Under the pieces are notes generated by a model. That model was given only the letters and a program-made list of their open reading frames with translations. It was not told where the DNA came from and ran no database searches. The position numbers and the translations under genes were made by a program. Below, piece by piece: positions 8,194 through 17,042 of a stretch of DNA of 64,000 nt. Within the stretch, counting starts at the first letter, position 1; each line of letters opens with the position of its first letter. Origin of the DNA: Lactobacillus sp. MRS-253-APC-2B (GTDB taxonomy: Bacteria > Bacillota > Bacilli > Lactobacillales > Lactobacillaceae); assembly GCF_012843675.1 (NCBI RefSeq), contig NZ_JABAFO010000001.1, positions 62,001 through 126,000 of the forward strand, read 5' to 3'.

Positions 8194-9474
8194 TTGCAGC
8201 CATTAGCCTATCGCATGCGGCCACGCAATTTAGACGAAGTCGTTGGTCAGCAGCATTTGGTTGGTCCTGGCAAGATCATCAATCGCATGGTCAAGGCCAA
8301 AATGCTCAGCTCGATGATTCTCTATGGCCCGCCTGGCACGGGTAAGACCAGCATCGCCAGTGCCATTGCCGGCTCAACCAAGTATGCATTTCGCATGCTA
8401 AACGCCGCTACCGATTCTAAAAAAGACTTGCAGATCGTAGCCGAAGAAGCCAAGATGAGCGGCACCGTAATCCTATTGCTTGATGAAATCCATCGACTCG
8501 ACAAGACCAAGCAGGATTTTTTGCTTCCTCACCTCGAAAATGGACATATCGTTTTGATTGGCGCAACAACCGAGAATCCATATCTCGCGATCAATCCGGC
8601 CATTCGCAGCCGAACCCAAATCTTTCCGGTCTATCCATTGACCAAAACAGACATCAGCCAAGCCATCGATCGTGCTTTGATCGATTCCAAACGTGGTCTG
8701 GGAAAATTATCATTAAAATTGGACGACGATGCTCGCGATCAATTGATTCAGGCTGTCAATGGCGATCTGCGCAGTGCATTAAACGCTTTGGAACTGGCTG
8801 CCAGATCGACCGACCCCAACGATGACGGCACGATTCATTTGACGCTTCCAATCATTGAGGAGTGCGTACAGAAAAAAGCCTTAACTGCTGATAAAGATGG
8901 CGATGCTCACTATAACGTCATCTCGGCCTTTCAAAAGTCAATTCGCGGCAGTGACGTTGATGCTTCTCTACACTACCTGGCACGTTTGATTGCTACTGGC
9001 GACTTACCCAGCATTGCACGACGATTGACCGTAATTGCCTATGAAGATATTGGTCTGGCAAATCCGCCAGCGGTTCAGCGGGCAGTTACCGCAATCCAAG
9101 CAGCTGAAAAAATCGGCCTGCCTGAAGCACGCATTCCACTAGCCGATGCCGTAGTCGAGCTCGCCTTGTCGCCTAAATCAAATTCCGGCATTTTGGCAAT
9201 TGATGCCGCACTGGAACGCATCAATCAGGGCAATTTTGGTGACATCCCTGCCTGGCTCAAAGATGCTCATTATAAGGGCGCCAAAGAACTTGGTCATGGC
9301 GTTGACTATCAGTATCCACATGATTTTCCACAGGACTGGGTTCGTCAACAGTACCTGCCCGATCAAATTAAAAACGATGAGTACTACCATCCCAAACCAA
9401 ACGGTGAATTTGAAAAAGCCATGGGAAGTCAGTATCGACGGCTGTTAAAAGCACAACGACGACCAAGAAGTTGA
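8194..9474 (+). CDS. rarA: Replication-associated recombination protein RarA (MgsA)
   Basis: 426-residue AAA+ ATPase related to clamp loaders, acting at stalled forks. It starts QPLAYRMRPRNLDEVVGQ, has Walker A GPPGTGKTS, Walker B LLLDEIHR, sensor 1 GATTENPY and the arginine finger region AIRSR. The C-terminal tetramerisation part contains YEDIGLANP and YKGAKELGHG. Start is TTG at 8194 after AAGGAGG. The gene is immediately followed by 6S RNA; in Bacillus the 6S gene also lies near rarA (yrvN). Confidence 0.95.
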   Translation: MQPLAYRMRPRNLDEVVGQQHLVGPGKIINRMVKAKMLSSMILYGPPGTGKTSIASAIAGSTKYAFRMLNAATDSKKDLQIVAEEAKMSGTVILLLDEIHRLDKTKQDFLLPHLENGHIVLIGATTENPYLAINPAIRSRTQIFPVYPLTKTDISQAIDRALIDSKRGLGKLSLKLDDDARDQLIQAVNGDLRSALNALELAARSTDPNDDGTIHLTLPIIEECVQKKALTADKDGDAHYNVISAFQKSIRGSDVDASLHYLARLIATGDLPSIARRLTVIAYEDIGLANPPAVQRAVTAIQAAEKIGLPEARIPLADAVVELALSPKSNSGILAIDAALERINQGNFGDIPAWLKDAHYKGAKELGHGVDYQYPHDFPQDWVRQQYLPDQIKNDEYYHPKPNGEFEKAMGSQYRRLLKAQRRPRS

Positions 9475-9480
9475 AAACGA

Positions 9481-9509
9481 TTGCACTTATTTTAAAAAAA
9501 TGCTAACAT
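9481..9509 (+). promoter_or_regulatory. 6S RNA promoter
   Basis: TTGCAC, 17-base spacer, TAACAT. Predicted transcription start is near 9516. Confidence 0.7.
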
Positions 9510-9515
9510 ACTAAT

Positions 9516-9757
9516 AGAGGTTCTGTAGTGTGCGTGTTGTCTAATTCGCAGTCTTGCCTTACAGTTTCGTTACTTTGGGACTAGTGCCTCGACACTGGGA
9601 CGACATGCCTTCTCACTTGGTAGTCGAAGCTTTGTCGGCCATGGCCCACCTGTCTTATCCACAGGTCAACACTGAAAGACAATTAACGGCATGAACGGAG
9701 CCGATACATATCGTAAAAAGCGGGATTGAAATCATTACTGGTTTCAGTCCCGCTTTT
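9516..9757 (+). ncRNA. ssrS: 6S RNA
   Basis: About 200-base stable RNA region between rarA and the next gene, with its own promoter and strong terminator and no ORF. The 5' part (TTCTGTAGTGTGCGTGTTGT) and the 3' part (ACGGCATGAACGGAG ... TACATATCG) fit the closing ends of Lactobacillus 6S RNA, and the location next to rarA is conserved. 6S RNA mimics an open promoter and sequesters the housekeeping RNA polymerase holoenzyme. I could not fold it computationally. Confidence 0.8.
9716..9757 (+). terminator. 6S RNA terminator
   Basis: Long stem AAAAGCGGGATTGAAA / TTTCAGTCCCGCTTTT. Confidence 0.85.
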
Positions 9758-9792
9758 ATGGTATTTTGACAGAGAAAGGAGTTTTGATTTTT

Positions 9793-10077
9793 TTGATTAC
9801 TGTATTAATGATCTTTTTTGCCGCCATCATGCTGATTGAGGGCTGGTATCTTTTAAGTCATCGCAATACCGGTATCTTTGGTCAGGCCCCAACTGAGCGC
9901 AGTATTCGCCACTGCAACATCTGGGGCTGGGTAATGCTGATCTGGGGCATTGTCTGCTTGATTGCTGCATTTTTCCCGAATCGTATCGGTCTGGTAGCTA
10001 CAGTACTGGTAATTGGCTGTCTGACCGACATGGTAATGGCACTGGCAACCAGCTCATTAGTGTTCAAGAAACACTAA
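9793..10077 (+). CDS. Small membrane protein of unknown function
   Basis: About 94 residues with three hydrophobic segments (about residues 1-20, 42-62, 65-88) joined by a basic loop containing RSIRHCNIW. No family recognised. The start is uncertain: in-frame TTG codons lie at 9766, 9784 and 9793. The AAAGGAG at 9775-9781 is too close to 9784 and 11 bases from 9793, so I prefer 9793. It lies between 6S RNA and usp. Confidence 0.6.
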   Translation: MITVLMIFFAAIMLIEGWYLLSHRNTGIFGQAPTERSIRHCNIWGWVMLIWGIVCLIAAFFPNRIGLVATVLVIGCLTDMVMALATSSLVFKKH

Positions 10078-10093
10078 ACTTTTAAACATTTTT

Positions 10094-10122
10094 TTGCGAA
10101 AGCCTTTACAATGTTGTAAAAT
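10094..10122 (+). promoter_or_regulatory. usp promoter
   Basis: TTGCGA, 17-base spacer, TAAAAT, about 43 bases before the start codon. Confidence 0.65.
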
Positions 10123-10164
10123 ATAAATAAACAAAGAAGCTTAAGCATTAAGGGGGTACTTGAT

Positions 10165-10647
10165 ATGACTCAACAATACCAACACATTTTGGTTCCTGTA
10201 GATGGATCAAAGGAAGCTGAACTGGCTTTTAAGAAAGCTGTTGCTGTTGCTAAACGGAATGGCGCTGACACGGAATTGCGCCTGCTGCACGTTGTTGACA
10301 CTCGTGCTTTCCAAAATATCTCCAGTTTCGACAGCTCAATGGTCGAACAAGTAACCGCAACTGCCAAGAAGACGCTGGATCAATACGTTGACTACGCTAA
10401 AAAACAAGGCGTTGCCAATGTCAGCTACACGATTGAATACGGCGCGCCTAAGACGATCATTGCCCGCGAAGTGCCAAAGGAAATGCACGCTGACCTGATC
10501 ATGATCGGTGCCACCGGTTTGAACGCCGTTGAACGGATTCTGATTGGTTCGGTTACTGAATTTGTTACTCGGACTGCAATCTGTGATGTTCTGGTCGTAC
10601 GTACCGACCTGGACAATCAGCCAATTCCAGTTCAAAAAAAGCACTAA
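10165..10647 (+). CDS. Universal stress protein (UspA family)
   Basis: 160-residue single UspA domain. The N-terminus has HILVPVDGSKEAELAF. The ATP-binding signature is present near the end: GATGLNAVERILIGSVTE, i.e. G-x2-G-x9-G-(S/T), which marks an ATP-binding UspA. Strong SD GGGGG at 10151-10155. Monocistronic, with its own promoter and a terminator shared with the convergent regulator gene. Confidence 0.93.
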   Translation: MTQQYQHILVPVDGSKEAELAFKKAVAVAKRNGADTELRLLHVVDTRAFQNISSFDSSMVEQVTATAKKTLDQYVDYAKKQGVANVSYTIEYGAPKTIIAREVPKEMHADLIMIGATGLNAVERILIGSVTEFVTRTAICDVLVVRTDLDNQPIPVQKKH

Positions 10648-10665
10648 TGCATTAATAAATATGCT

Positions 10666-10701
10666 AAAAAGCGATGGCCATATTTTGGTCATCGCTTTTT
10701 G
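10666..10701. terminator. Bidirectional terminator (usp / XRE regulator)
   Basis: AAAAAGCGATGGCC / GGTCATCGCTTTTT between convergent genes. Confidence 0.85.
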
Positions 10702-10711
10702 TATGTATAAA

Positions 10712-11551
10712 TCATGCTGTTGCCAGAGCCTTCACCGACTCCTTGACCAATTCTGGATGTTGATTAACCAGGGCCAGACTATGGGCAATTTCAAGATCCT
10801 GCTTGGCAACTGCCTGGTTAGCCAATGCCAATTGTGCCTTGCCTGCATATAGATAATAACGATCAAGCAAAAACATCGACCGCATTTGACGACAGATATC
10901 GATGCCACGCTGAGCTGCATTCAGGGCGGCTCGCGGTTGACCAAGTGTCAGATAGAGTCCAGCAATATATTCATAGACGACGATCCACTGCATTTGGCCG
11001 CCCGTCAGTTTTTTCTCATCAATCAATCGCATTGCCCGTTCAACCAGACGCAGCGCGCGACTTTGGCTGCCAATCTTTTCATAGGCCATTGCCATGCCAA
11101 TCGTAGTCATGGCCAGATAGATGTTGGCGCTGGTCGTTGAAAATTGGGTCAATACCAGCTCAAAATTAAAGATTGCCTCATCAAACTGCTGCTCTTGAAC
11201 CTGCAGCATCCCCAATAGATAATAATAGCGCTGCTTATCAAACTCATTTTGCAGATTTTTGACCTTGATTTTTTGCATGGCATCTTGAGCTGCCTCAAAT
11301 TGTCTCTCGGCTAGCAGCCGCCCAATCTGATCGAAAATTGCGGTCATCGAAACATCATCATTTTCAATAATCTCATCCGTAGTAATATCCAGCCGCGAAC
11401 AAAGCGCGGTCAGAATATTCATCTTCGGAATTCGATTCTGCTTTTCCATCAGGCTGATCGTGGCCTGCGTACAGATTCCTTCCGCCAATGCCGTCTGCGA
11501 CAGCCCCCGTTTGCGGCGAATCTGTTTAAAGATATCCCCTCGAAGCTTCAT
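10712..11551 (-). CDS. XRE-type HTH regulator with TPR-like C-terminal domain
   Basis: 279 residues. The N-terminal helix-turn-helix (about residues 7-62) reads IRRKRGLSQTALAEGICTQ, then ISLMEKQNRIP. The rest is all-helical with tetratricopeptide-like repeats (QRYYYLLGMLQVQEQQFDEA, then IYLAMTTIGMAMAYEKIG). This is the layout of the RNPP group (Rgg/PlcR/PrgX), whose members bind short peptides. No small pheromone gene was found beside it, so peptide sensing is inference. SD AAGGAAT before the ATG. Confidence 0.85.
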   Translation of the reverse strand: MKLRGDIFKQIRRKRGLSQTALAEGICTQATISLMEKQNRIPKMNILTALCSRLDITTDEIIENDDVSMTAIFDQIGRLLAERQFEAAQDAMQKIKVKNLQNEFDKQRYYYLLGMLQVQEQQFDEAIFNFELVLTQFSTTSANIYLAMTTIGMAMAYEKIGSQSRALRLVERAMRLIDEKKLTGGQMQWIVVYEYIAGLYLTLGQPRAALNAAQRGIDICRQMRSMFLLDRYYLYAGKAQLALANQAVAKQDLEIAHSLALVNQHPELVKESVKALATA

Positions 11552-11662
11552 TCATATTCCTTCTTAATATGTATAGTAAAACCGATAAATCAATAAAATA
11601 TGTATATTATTATTCTATCATAAATTTATCAATAATTAGACGGTTGCCTTTGTTTTACAAAT

Positions 11663-11691
11663 AAAAAAGATGCCCAAGCAGGCACCTTTTT
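11663..11691 (-). terminator. ddl terminator
   Basis: Stem AGATGCC / GGCACCT with an A tract on the plus strand, reading as a T tract after ddl on the minus strand. Confidence 0.75.
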
Positions 11692-11698
11692 CATCATT

Positions 11699-12832
11699 TT
11701 AGTGATATTCTTTTTTACCGACTTTTTCTTCACCCAGTGATTGGAAGTCATACTTGATTTGTTCTTGATGCTCGAATTCTTCAAGCCCCAGCTTGATCAA
11801 CCGGTCGATCAAATCTGAGTACTTAATGCCAGAAACCTCCCACATCTGCGGATAAAGGCTGATGTTGGTAAAGCCAGGCAGAGTATTTGGCTCGCTAAGA
11901 TATGGCACGTTATTCTTATCAACCAGGAAGTCGATGCGGCAAAGTCCCTTCATACCAAGTGCTTTGTAAGCTTTCAATGCCATGTCCGTAATTTCTTGGG
12001 TCAGGTCATCTGGCAAGATTACTGGCAGATCAAAGACAACCCCGCTGGCATCGACGAACTTGTTTTCATAGTCATAGAATGGATCATCGCTTGGAACCCG
12101 AATCCCACCAAGCTTGGATGCGATTGGATGCTCATTACCCAGAATCGAGATTTCAATTTCACGAGGATGGTCAATTCCTTGCTCAACTAAAACCTTGAAG
12201 TCGTACTTGAAGGCGTCATCTAAGGCTGCCTTAAGCTCAGCTTCGTTTTCGACCTTGTGAATGCCGACTGAAGAGCCTTGCTTGGCCGGCTTAACGAATA
12301 CCAGATTGCCCAGCTCTTCTTGAATGGCATGCCAGTCGTATTGATCACGATTTTCCGGCGTCAGCAGGATGTATGGCGTGTTGCGAATACCGGCTTGGGT
12401 GATGATCTTCTTGGTAAGATCCTTATCAAATGACATTGCACTGGCTGCGATGCCTGAACCGATGTAAGGCTTCTTGAGCAGACGGAACAGTCCTTGCACC
12501 GTACCGTCTTCACCAAGATTACCGTGAATGACCGGAATGAAGAAATCAATCTGATCAACCGTACTCAAGGCTTGGATTGGTGCTAATGGTGCATCCAGAT
12601 CCATGTTGGCATAGGCTTCCTTGACAACGGCGTCTTCCGGCTCGCCATCAAAGATCCGCTGAGAGTATTCATTGTTCAGCAGAATGCCATCTTTAGTGAA
12701 CATAAACAGGCTGACGTCATATTTGTTCTTGTCCATCGCGTCAAATACATTGTGAGCGCTCCGCTTAGAGACATCATGTTCCGAAGAATTGCCCCCGAAC
12801 AGCAATGCTACGTGCAGCTTTTTGTTCGTCAT
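11699..12832 (-). CDS. ddl: D-alanine--D-alanine/D-lactate ligase, F-type
   Basis: 377-residue ATP-grasp ligase that makes the terminal dipeptide or depsipeptide of peptidoglycan precursors. Visible are LLFGGNSSEHDVSKRSA, the ATP-grasp loop KQGSSVGIHKV, EISILG, and the C-terminal SEPNTLPGFT. In the omega loop the sequence is YDYENKFVD, with Phe at position 259 where D-Ala-D-Ala ligases have Tyr. In Leuconostoc and many lactobacilli this Phe favours D-Ala-D-Lac synthesis and goes with intrinsic vancomycin resistance. SD AGGTGG before ATG. Confidence 0.95.
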   Translation of the reverse strand: MTNKKLHVALLFGGNSSEHDVSKRSAHNVFDAMDKNKYDVSLFMFTKDGILLNNEYSQRIFDGEPEDAVVKEAYANMDLDAPLAPIQALSTVDQIDFFIPVIHGNLGEDGTVQGLFRLLKKPYIGSGIAASAMSFDKDLTKKIITQAGIRNTPYILLTPENRDQYDWHAIQEELGNLVFVKPAKQGSSVGIHKVENEAELKAALDDAFKYDFKVLVEQGIDHPREIEISILGNEHPIASKLGGIRVPSDDPFYDYENKFVDASGVVFDLPVILPDDLTQEITDMALKAYKALGMKGLCRIDFLVDKNNVPYLSEPNTLPGFTNISLYPQMWEVSGIKYSDLIDRLIKLGLEEFEHQEQIKYDFQSLGEEKVGKKEYH

Positions 12833-12918
12833 GTAAATACCACCTATCTAATTTTTAAATGTACTTAAACCGTTTTTATTAGAAACTACAGTATAACACT
12901 ATCTGTAACCGTTGACAA

Positions 12919-13878
12919 CTAGATTTCCTTTTTATAAATCTCTGAAGCAACCTTAAGTGGCAGATCCTTGGTAATCAAAAGTGCGTTCATCAAGCGCTGA
13001 TAGTTGAAGAACAGGTGCCAGTCGCCTTCATTGACAACGTTTTCCTGTTGATCCAGCCATTGTCGCCAGTCTCTGAGCTCCATCAAAAAATAATCCTGAT
13101 ACAACCGATGACGCTTCATCAGTCGTGCTAAATAATCGGCCACCTCATTTTGCTCTCCCATTTCCAAAGGCGTCTTCAAACGCCGATAACGTTCCAATAA
13201 AACCGTCATCATAAAAATGTGATCGCCTCTTAAAAGCTCATTGCGCTCAGTCAACTCATTAAAAAGGCTGGGCAGCTCATAAAACATATGCGCCCAGCCC
13301 TGTCTGCCGACAAAACCACGCGTGTCTTTTTCTAAAAGAACCAGCAAAGCAATCTTATCAATAATCTTTTGCAGATCTTCATCAGTCAGAAAAAAGTATC
13401 CATAACGATCGGCCATTAATAAGGAGCGCAGCATGCTGACTGCTGAAGAGCGCAAGAACACAGCCTGATTCTTAGGTTCCAAAACATGCGCATACAAAAT
13501 CTCATCTTGCAGCAGGTAATCAGTCCAGCCGGCAGTCTCAGTTGGGTCGATCAGCTGGTCAGCCAACAGATCATTAATCGCCTGGCGTGACCGTTCTCTT
13601 GCCGAGCGACTGACAGAAGCCAAATGATAAATCAAAGACTGCATCTGATCCTGGTCAAGCGGGTGCTGGGCTTTGATTTGAGCTTCGATTACCGGTAATG
13701 CTTGTCTGATAAATATCCGATCATCAGCTGGTGGTGCATAGCTGGTCTTTTTTTGAATGGGAACCTGCTCTGTAAGCTCACCAACGCGATGGTACAGTGA
13801 CTGAAAGATTTCTGCATTATCAACGCGCTGATGCAGCTTCGCCAGCTGGCTTCCCAAGCTGGCAATTGATTCGGTCAT
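12919..13878 (-). CDS. DUF2785 family protein
   Basis: 319-residue soluble, mostly helical protein of unknown function. The DUF2785 hallmark is clear in the middle: LEKDTRGFVGRQGWAHMF, followed by an Arg/Leu-rich helical tail. The start is the ATG at 13878, giving MTESIASLG. A nearer ATG six bases upstream directly abuts the SD AAAGGGGG and is less likely. It stands alone upstream of ddl. Confidence 0.8.
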   Translation of the reverse strand: MTESIASLGSQLAKLHQRVDNAEIFQSLYHRVGELTEQVPIQKKTSYAPPADDRIFIRQALPVIEAQIKAQHPLDQDQMQSLIYHLASVSRSARERSRQAINDLLADQLIDPTETAGWTDYLLQDEILYAHVLEPKNQAVFLRSSAVSMLRSLLMADRYGYFFLTDEDLQKIIDKIALLVLLEKDTRGFVGRQGWAHMFYELPSLFNELTERNELLRGDHIFMMTVLLERYRRLKTPLEMGEQNEVADYLARLMKRHRLYQDYFLMELRDWRQWLDQQENVVNEGDWHLFFNYQRLMNALLITKDLPLKVASEIYKKEI

Positions 13879-13935
13879 AGACATCCCCCTTTTACTAGTC
13901 ATTTAATTTTATCACATTAAAAGAGAGTGAGAAAA

Positions 13936-13973
13936 AGCTCCGCAAATCAGCCTGCGACCGATTTGCGGAGTTT
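13936..13973 (-). terminator. Terminator of the M20 peptidase gene
   Basis: Perfect 11-base arms CTCCGCAAATC / GATTTGCGGAG with an 11-base loop; on the minus strand it is followed by CTTTTTC. It sits in a short element starting AGAGAGTGAGAAAAAGC. Confidence 0.75.
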
Positions 13974-14040
13974 GAACCGCCAGCCAGCTACTGCGCTGAG
14001 GTATGATTATCTATACGTAGTTAAGAGGTTGAGTTAAGTA

Positions 14041-15183
14041 CTATGCAAAAAAATCGCGCATGATCGTCTGATAGGCACTGATTGTGGCAAAATAGCTCGA
14101 CCAGGTCGTATACTCATCAACCTGATGGGCCCGCGACCACTCATCGGCACCTAATACGATAACCGGCAGCTCCGGACGATGCTTGACAAATACGCTGGCA
14201 TCGGTAGCCCCATTGATAATCGTTAGCTCTGGATCTTTTTGATAGCTGTTTTTCGATGCTGTCAATGCCAGTTTCACCAACTCATTTTGTGGATCGGTCG
14301 CAATTGGCCACCAGTCATTTAAAATGTTAAGCGACAACTGATAGTCCGTGGTCTGATTCAGATAGTCGATGGCCTGATTGAGGCGCTGCGTAACCTTTTG
14401 ATTATCAAAGGCCCGCGTAGGTCGAATGTTGCCGCGCAATTCAGCATGATCTGGAATCGTATTGACTTGATCGCCTGCCTTTAGAATCGTGATTGAATGC
14501 TTAACACTGCCCAGATACTGATCAAGTGGGACATTGTCAAAAAGCCGATCCTCCAGTTCAATAAACCGAGCCAGACCACTAACGGCATTGACGCCACGTT
14601 CTGGCATGGAGCTGTGAGTTGAGCGTCCTTTGCAGATAACTTGATAGTTGTAGCTTCCCGACGTGGCATAAACGATGTTGCCGCCCGTTGGCTCACCAAC
14701 GATTAAAGCATCCAGATCTTTTGCAATGCCTCTTTCTTCCAGACGATTGGCACCCGGCGTCCCATATTCTTCACCAGCGGTAGCAATAAAGCGAATCTTA
14801 CCATCAGGCTGCCAGCCACTTTCCTTTAGCTCGATCAAGGCAATAACCTGCGCTGCCAAACCGCTTTTCATATCAGCAGCCCCACGGCCATATAATCGAT
14901 CCCCTTGCGTTTCGGCCCCAAACGGATCATGATGCCAATTATTGCGATTACCGATTGCAACGGTATCCATGTGGCCGGTAACGCCCAATACCCGTTTTGA
15001 GCTGTCAGACCCAAACTCAACGATCAGATTGGCCCGCCGATCGCCAAACGCATCAATTTCAGTCTTAAAGCCGTATTGTTCAAAAAGTTTGGCTAAGTAT
15101 GCTGCAACATCAATCTCATTGCCATTGACCGAATTGATTTGAATCAGATCTTTTAATATTTTTGCCTGTTTCTCCTTATCCAT
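14041..15183 (-). CDS. M20 metallopeptidase, ArgE/DapE family
   Basis: 380-residue zinc-dependent deacylase or dipeptidase. Metal ligands are visible in order: His of VTGHMDTV, Asp of GRGAADMKSG, Glu-Glu of TAGEEYG, and the late His of SRAHQVDE. The dimerisation insert begins near STHSSMPERG. The family includes succinyl-diaminopimelate desuccinylase and acetylornithine deacetylase, and the substrate cannot be fixed from sequence. SD GGAGGG. It follows the met operon on the same strand, with that operon's terminator between. Confidence 0.88.
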   Translation of the reverse strand: MDKEKQAKILKDLIQINSVNGNEIDVAAYLAKLFEQYGFKTEIDAFGDRRANLIVEFGSDSSKRVLGVTGHMDTVAIGNRNNWHHDPFGAETQGDRLYGRGAADMKSGLAAQVIALIELKESGWQPDGKIRFIATAGEEYGTPGANRLEERGIAKDLDALIVGEPTGGNIVYATSGSYNYQVICKGRSTHSSMPERGVNAVSGLARFIELEDRLFDNVPLDQYLGSVKHSITILKAGDQVNTIPDHAELRGNIRPTRAFDNQKVTQRLNQAIDYLNQTTDYQLSLNILNDWWPIATDPQNELVKLALTASKNSYQKDPELTIINGATDASVFVKHRPELPVIVLGADEWSRAHQVDEYTTWSSYFATISAYQTIMRDFFA

Positions 15184-15205
15184 TTTAATGCCCTCCAGAA
15201 TTTCT

Positions 15206-15236
15206 AAAAAAAGAAACGGCCCGAAAAAGCCGTTTC
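15206..15236 (-). terminator. met operon terminator
   Basis: GAAACGGC / GCCGTTTC stem followed on the minus strand by a run of T, 16 bases after metI. Confidence 0.85.
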
Positions 15237-15251
15237 CATAATTTAAACAGA

Positions 15252-15953
15252 TTAGCGGTTTTGGTGGTTAACGGCCTTTGCCAAAACGTCACCAACCAAC
15301 TGAATAATGATAACCAGTACCAAGACCAGCAGCGTGGCTACGATCGTAATGTCATTGCAGAAACGATCGTACCCGTAGGCAATAGCCGTGTTACCAAGCC
15401 CACCGGCACCAACTGCACCAGCCATTGCAGTCAGGCCAACCAGACTGATCAGAGAAACCGTCGTTACCCGCACCAGCTCAGAGCGTGCCTCACGCAAGTA
15501 GACGTCAAAGATGATGTCGCTGTTGGTAGCACCGATTGCCTGAGCTGCTTCGATCTTACCATAGTTTACGCTTTCTAAGGCAACTTGTACCTGACGCGCA
15601 TAGAATGGGAAAAATCCTAACGACAATGGTACCAAAGCTGCCGTCGTCCCAATCTGCGTCCCAACGATCAATTGCGTTACTGGTGCAATGAAGGCCAGCA
15701 GGATGATGAACGGAATGGCCCGAAACAGTGAGACGATCTTGTCGGAAATACTAAACAGCGTCCGATTTTCCATAATGCCACCAGGCTTGGTGACAACCAA
15801 AATTACCCCGAACAGCATACCAAGAATGCCACCAAAGACAGCTGGCCAAAAAGTCATGTACAGTGTCTGACCAATTGAGGTGCCCCAGCCACTGTCGCCG
15901 CTCCAGCCTAGTTGGACGACATTAGGAAAATATTTTGCAAAAAACTCAGTCAT
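15252..15953 (-). CDS. metI: Methionine ABC transporter permease MetI
   Basis: 233-residue inner membrane permease with about five hydrophobic spans. The coupling EAA loop is present ([20 protein letters not shown]), and [20 protein letters not shown] is typical of MetI. ATG at 15953 overlaps the end of metN by 8 bases, indicating translational coupling. A longer in-frame start inside metN is rejected. It is the last gene of metQ-metN-metI under a Met T-box. Confidence 0.93.
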   Translation of the reverse strand: MTEFFAKYFPNVVQLGWSGDSGWGTSIGQTLYMTFWPAVFGGILGMLFGVILVVTKPGGIMENRTLFSISDKIVSLFRAIPFIILLAFIAPVTQLIVGTQIGTTAALVPLSLGFFPFYARQVQVALESVNYGKIEAAQAIGATNSDIIFDVYLREARSELVRVTTVSLISLVGLTAMAGAVGAGGLGNTAIAYGYDRFCNDITIVATLLVLVLVIIIQLVGDVLAKAVNHQNR

Positions 15954-17013
15954 GCCAAATCCCCCGATCATCAATCTTGGTTACTTCAACGTCTTGATCC
16001 TTAAAGAACTTTACAGCAGCATCGCGTTGCTCAGGCGTACCTTTAACGATGACAAACAGCATTCCGATCGGCACGTTGCCTAATACCTCAACGTTACCGT
16101 AAATCATGCTGGCCTCAACGCCGGTCTGCTTATAGAGTCCGATAATCAGTGGCTCAACGACTGAATTGCCGCTGTAGACCAGTTGATAGAGCTCTTCATC
16201 ATCTTTTAGCGTTCCCAGATCCATTGAGCGCAGCGTATCCATGGCAGCCAGTGAACCACCAACGAATTGGCGCGTCAGTTCCTGCTGTGGCTGCAGGAAA
16301 ATCTTGCGCAGCTCGCCTTTTTCGATGATAACCCCATGCTGCATTACTGCAATCTTGTTGGCAACACGCTTAACGGCATCCATTTCGTGCGTGATCAAAA
16401 TAATTGTCAAGCCCAGCTTTTCATTCAGGTCCTTGAGCAGATCCAGAATTTGATTGGTATTGCGTGGATCCAATGCCGACGTTGCCTCATCTGAAATCAA
16501 AATCTCAGGGTCGTTGGCCAGCGCACGGGCAATCGCAACCCGCTGCTGCTCACCGCCGGACAGCTGAACCGGATAAGCATCAGCCTTGTCCTTTAAGCCG
16601 ACCAGATCCAAGAGCTTGAGTGACTTTTGTTCGACCTCGTCATCACTGAGTTTACTGTGCTTGAGGGCAAACATGACGTTGTCGAGCACCGTCGTTTCGT
16701 TCAGCAGATTAAAGTGCTGAAAGATCATACCGATATTGCGTCGCTTTTCCTGCAGTTTGTCATTGCTGATCTGCTGCTTGTGATCGGCAAACAGTACCTC
16801 GCCTTCAACCGTAATCTTACCTGCAGTTGGCTTTTGCAGCAGGTTGATCGTACGAACCAGCGTAGACTTACCGGCACCAGAGTAGCCAACTACCCCATAG
16901 ATGTCGCCTTTTTCGACTTGCAGGGTGACATCCTTAACGGCTTGAACAGTTTCGTTTTTGCCAGTCTGGAACGTAACGTCGATGTGTTCCAAATCAATAA
17001 TGTTTGTCCCCAT
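15946..17013 (-). CDS. metN: Methionine ABC transporter ATP-binding protein MetN
   Basis: 355 residues. Walker A is GYSGAGKST, the signature is [18 protein letters not shown], Walker B is [13 protein letters not shown], and the switch His is in ILITHEMD. The last about 90 residues form the NIL domain, the methionine-sensing regulatory domain of MetN, which mediates transinhibition in E. coli. SD AGAAGGAGAAG. It lies 29 bases after metQ. Confidence 0.96.
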   Translation of the reverse strand: MGTNIIDLEHIDVTFQTGKNETVQAVKDVTLQVEKGDIYGVVGYSGAGKSTLVRTINLLQKPTAGKITVEGEVLFADHKQQISNDKLQEKRRNIGMIFQHFNLLNETTVLDNVMFALKHSKLSDDEVEQKSLKLLDLVGLKDKADAYPVQLSGGEQQRVAIARALANDPEILISDEATSALDPRNTNQILDLLKDLNEKLGLTIILITHEMDAVKRVANKIAVMQHGVIIEKGELRKIFLQPQQELTRQFVGGSLAAMDTLRSMDLGTLKDDEELYQLVYSGNSVVEPLIIGLYKQTGVEASMIYGNVEVLGNVPIGMLFVIVKGTPEQRDAAVKFFKDQDVEVTKIDDRGIWHD

Positions 17014-17042
17014 ATATCTCTTCTCCTTCTGTCTAGTCGGAA

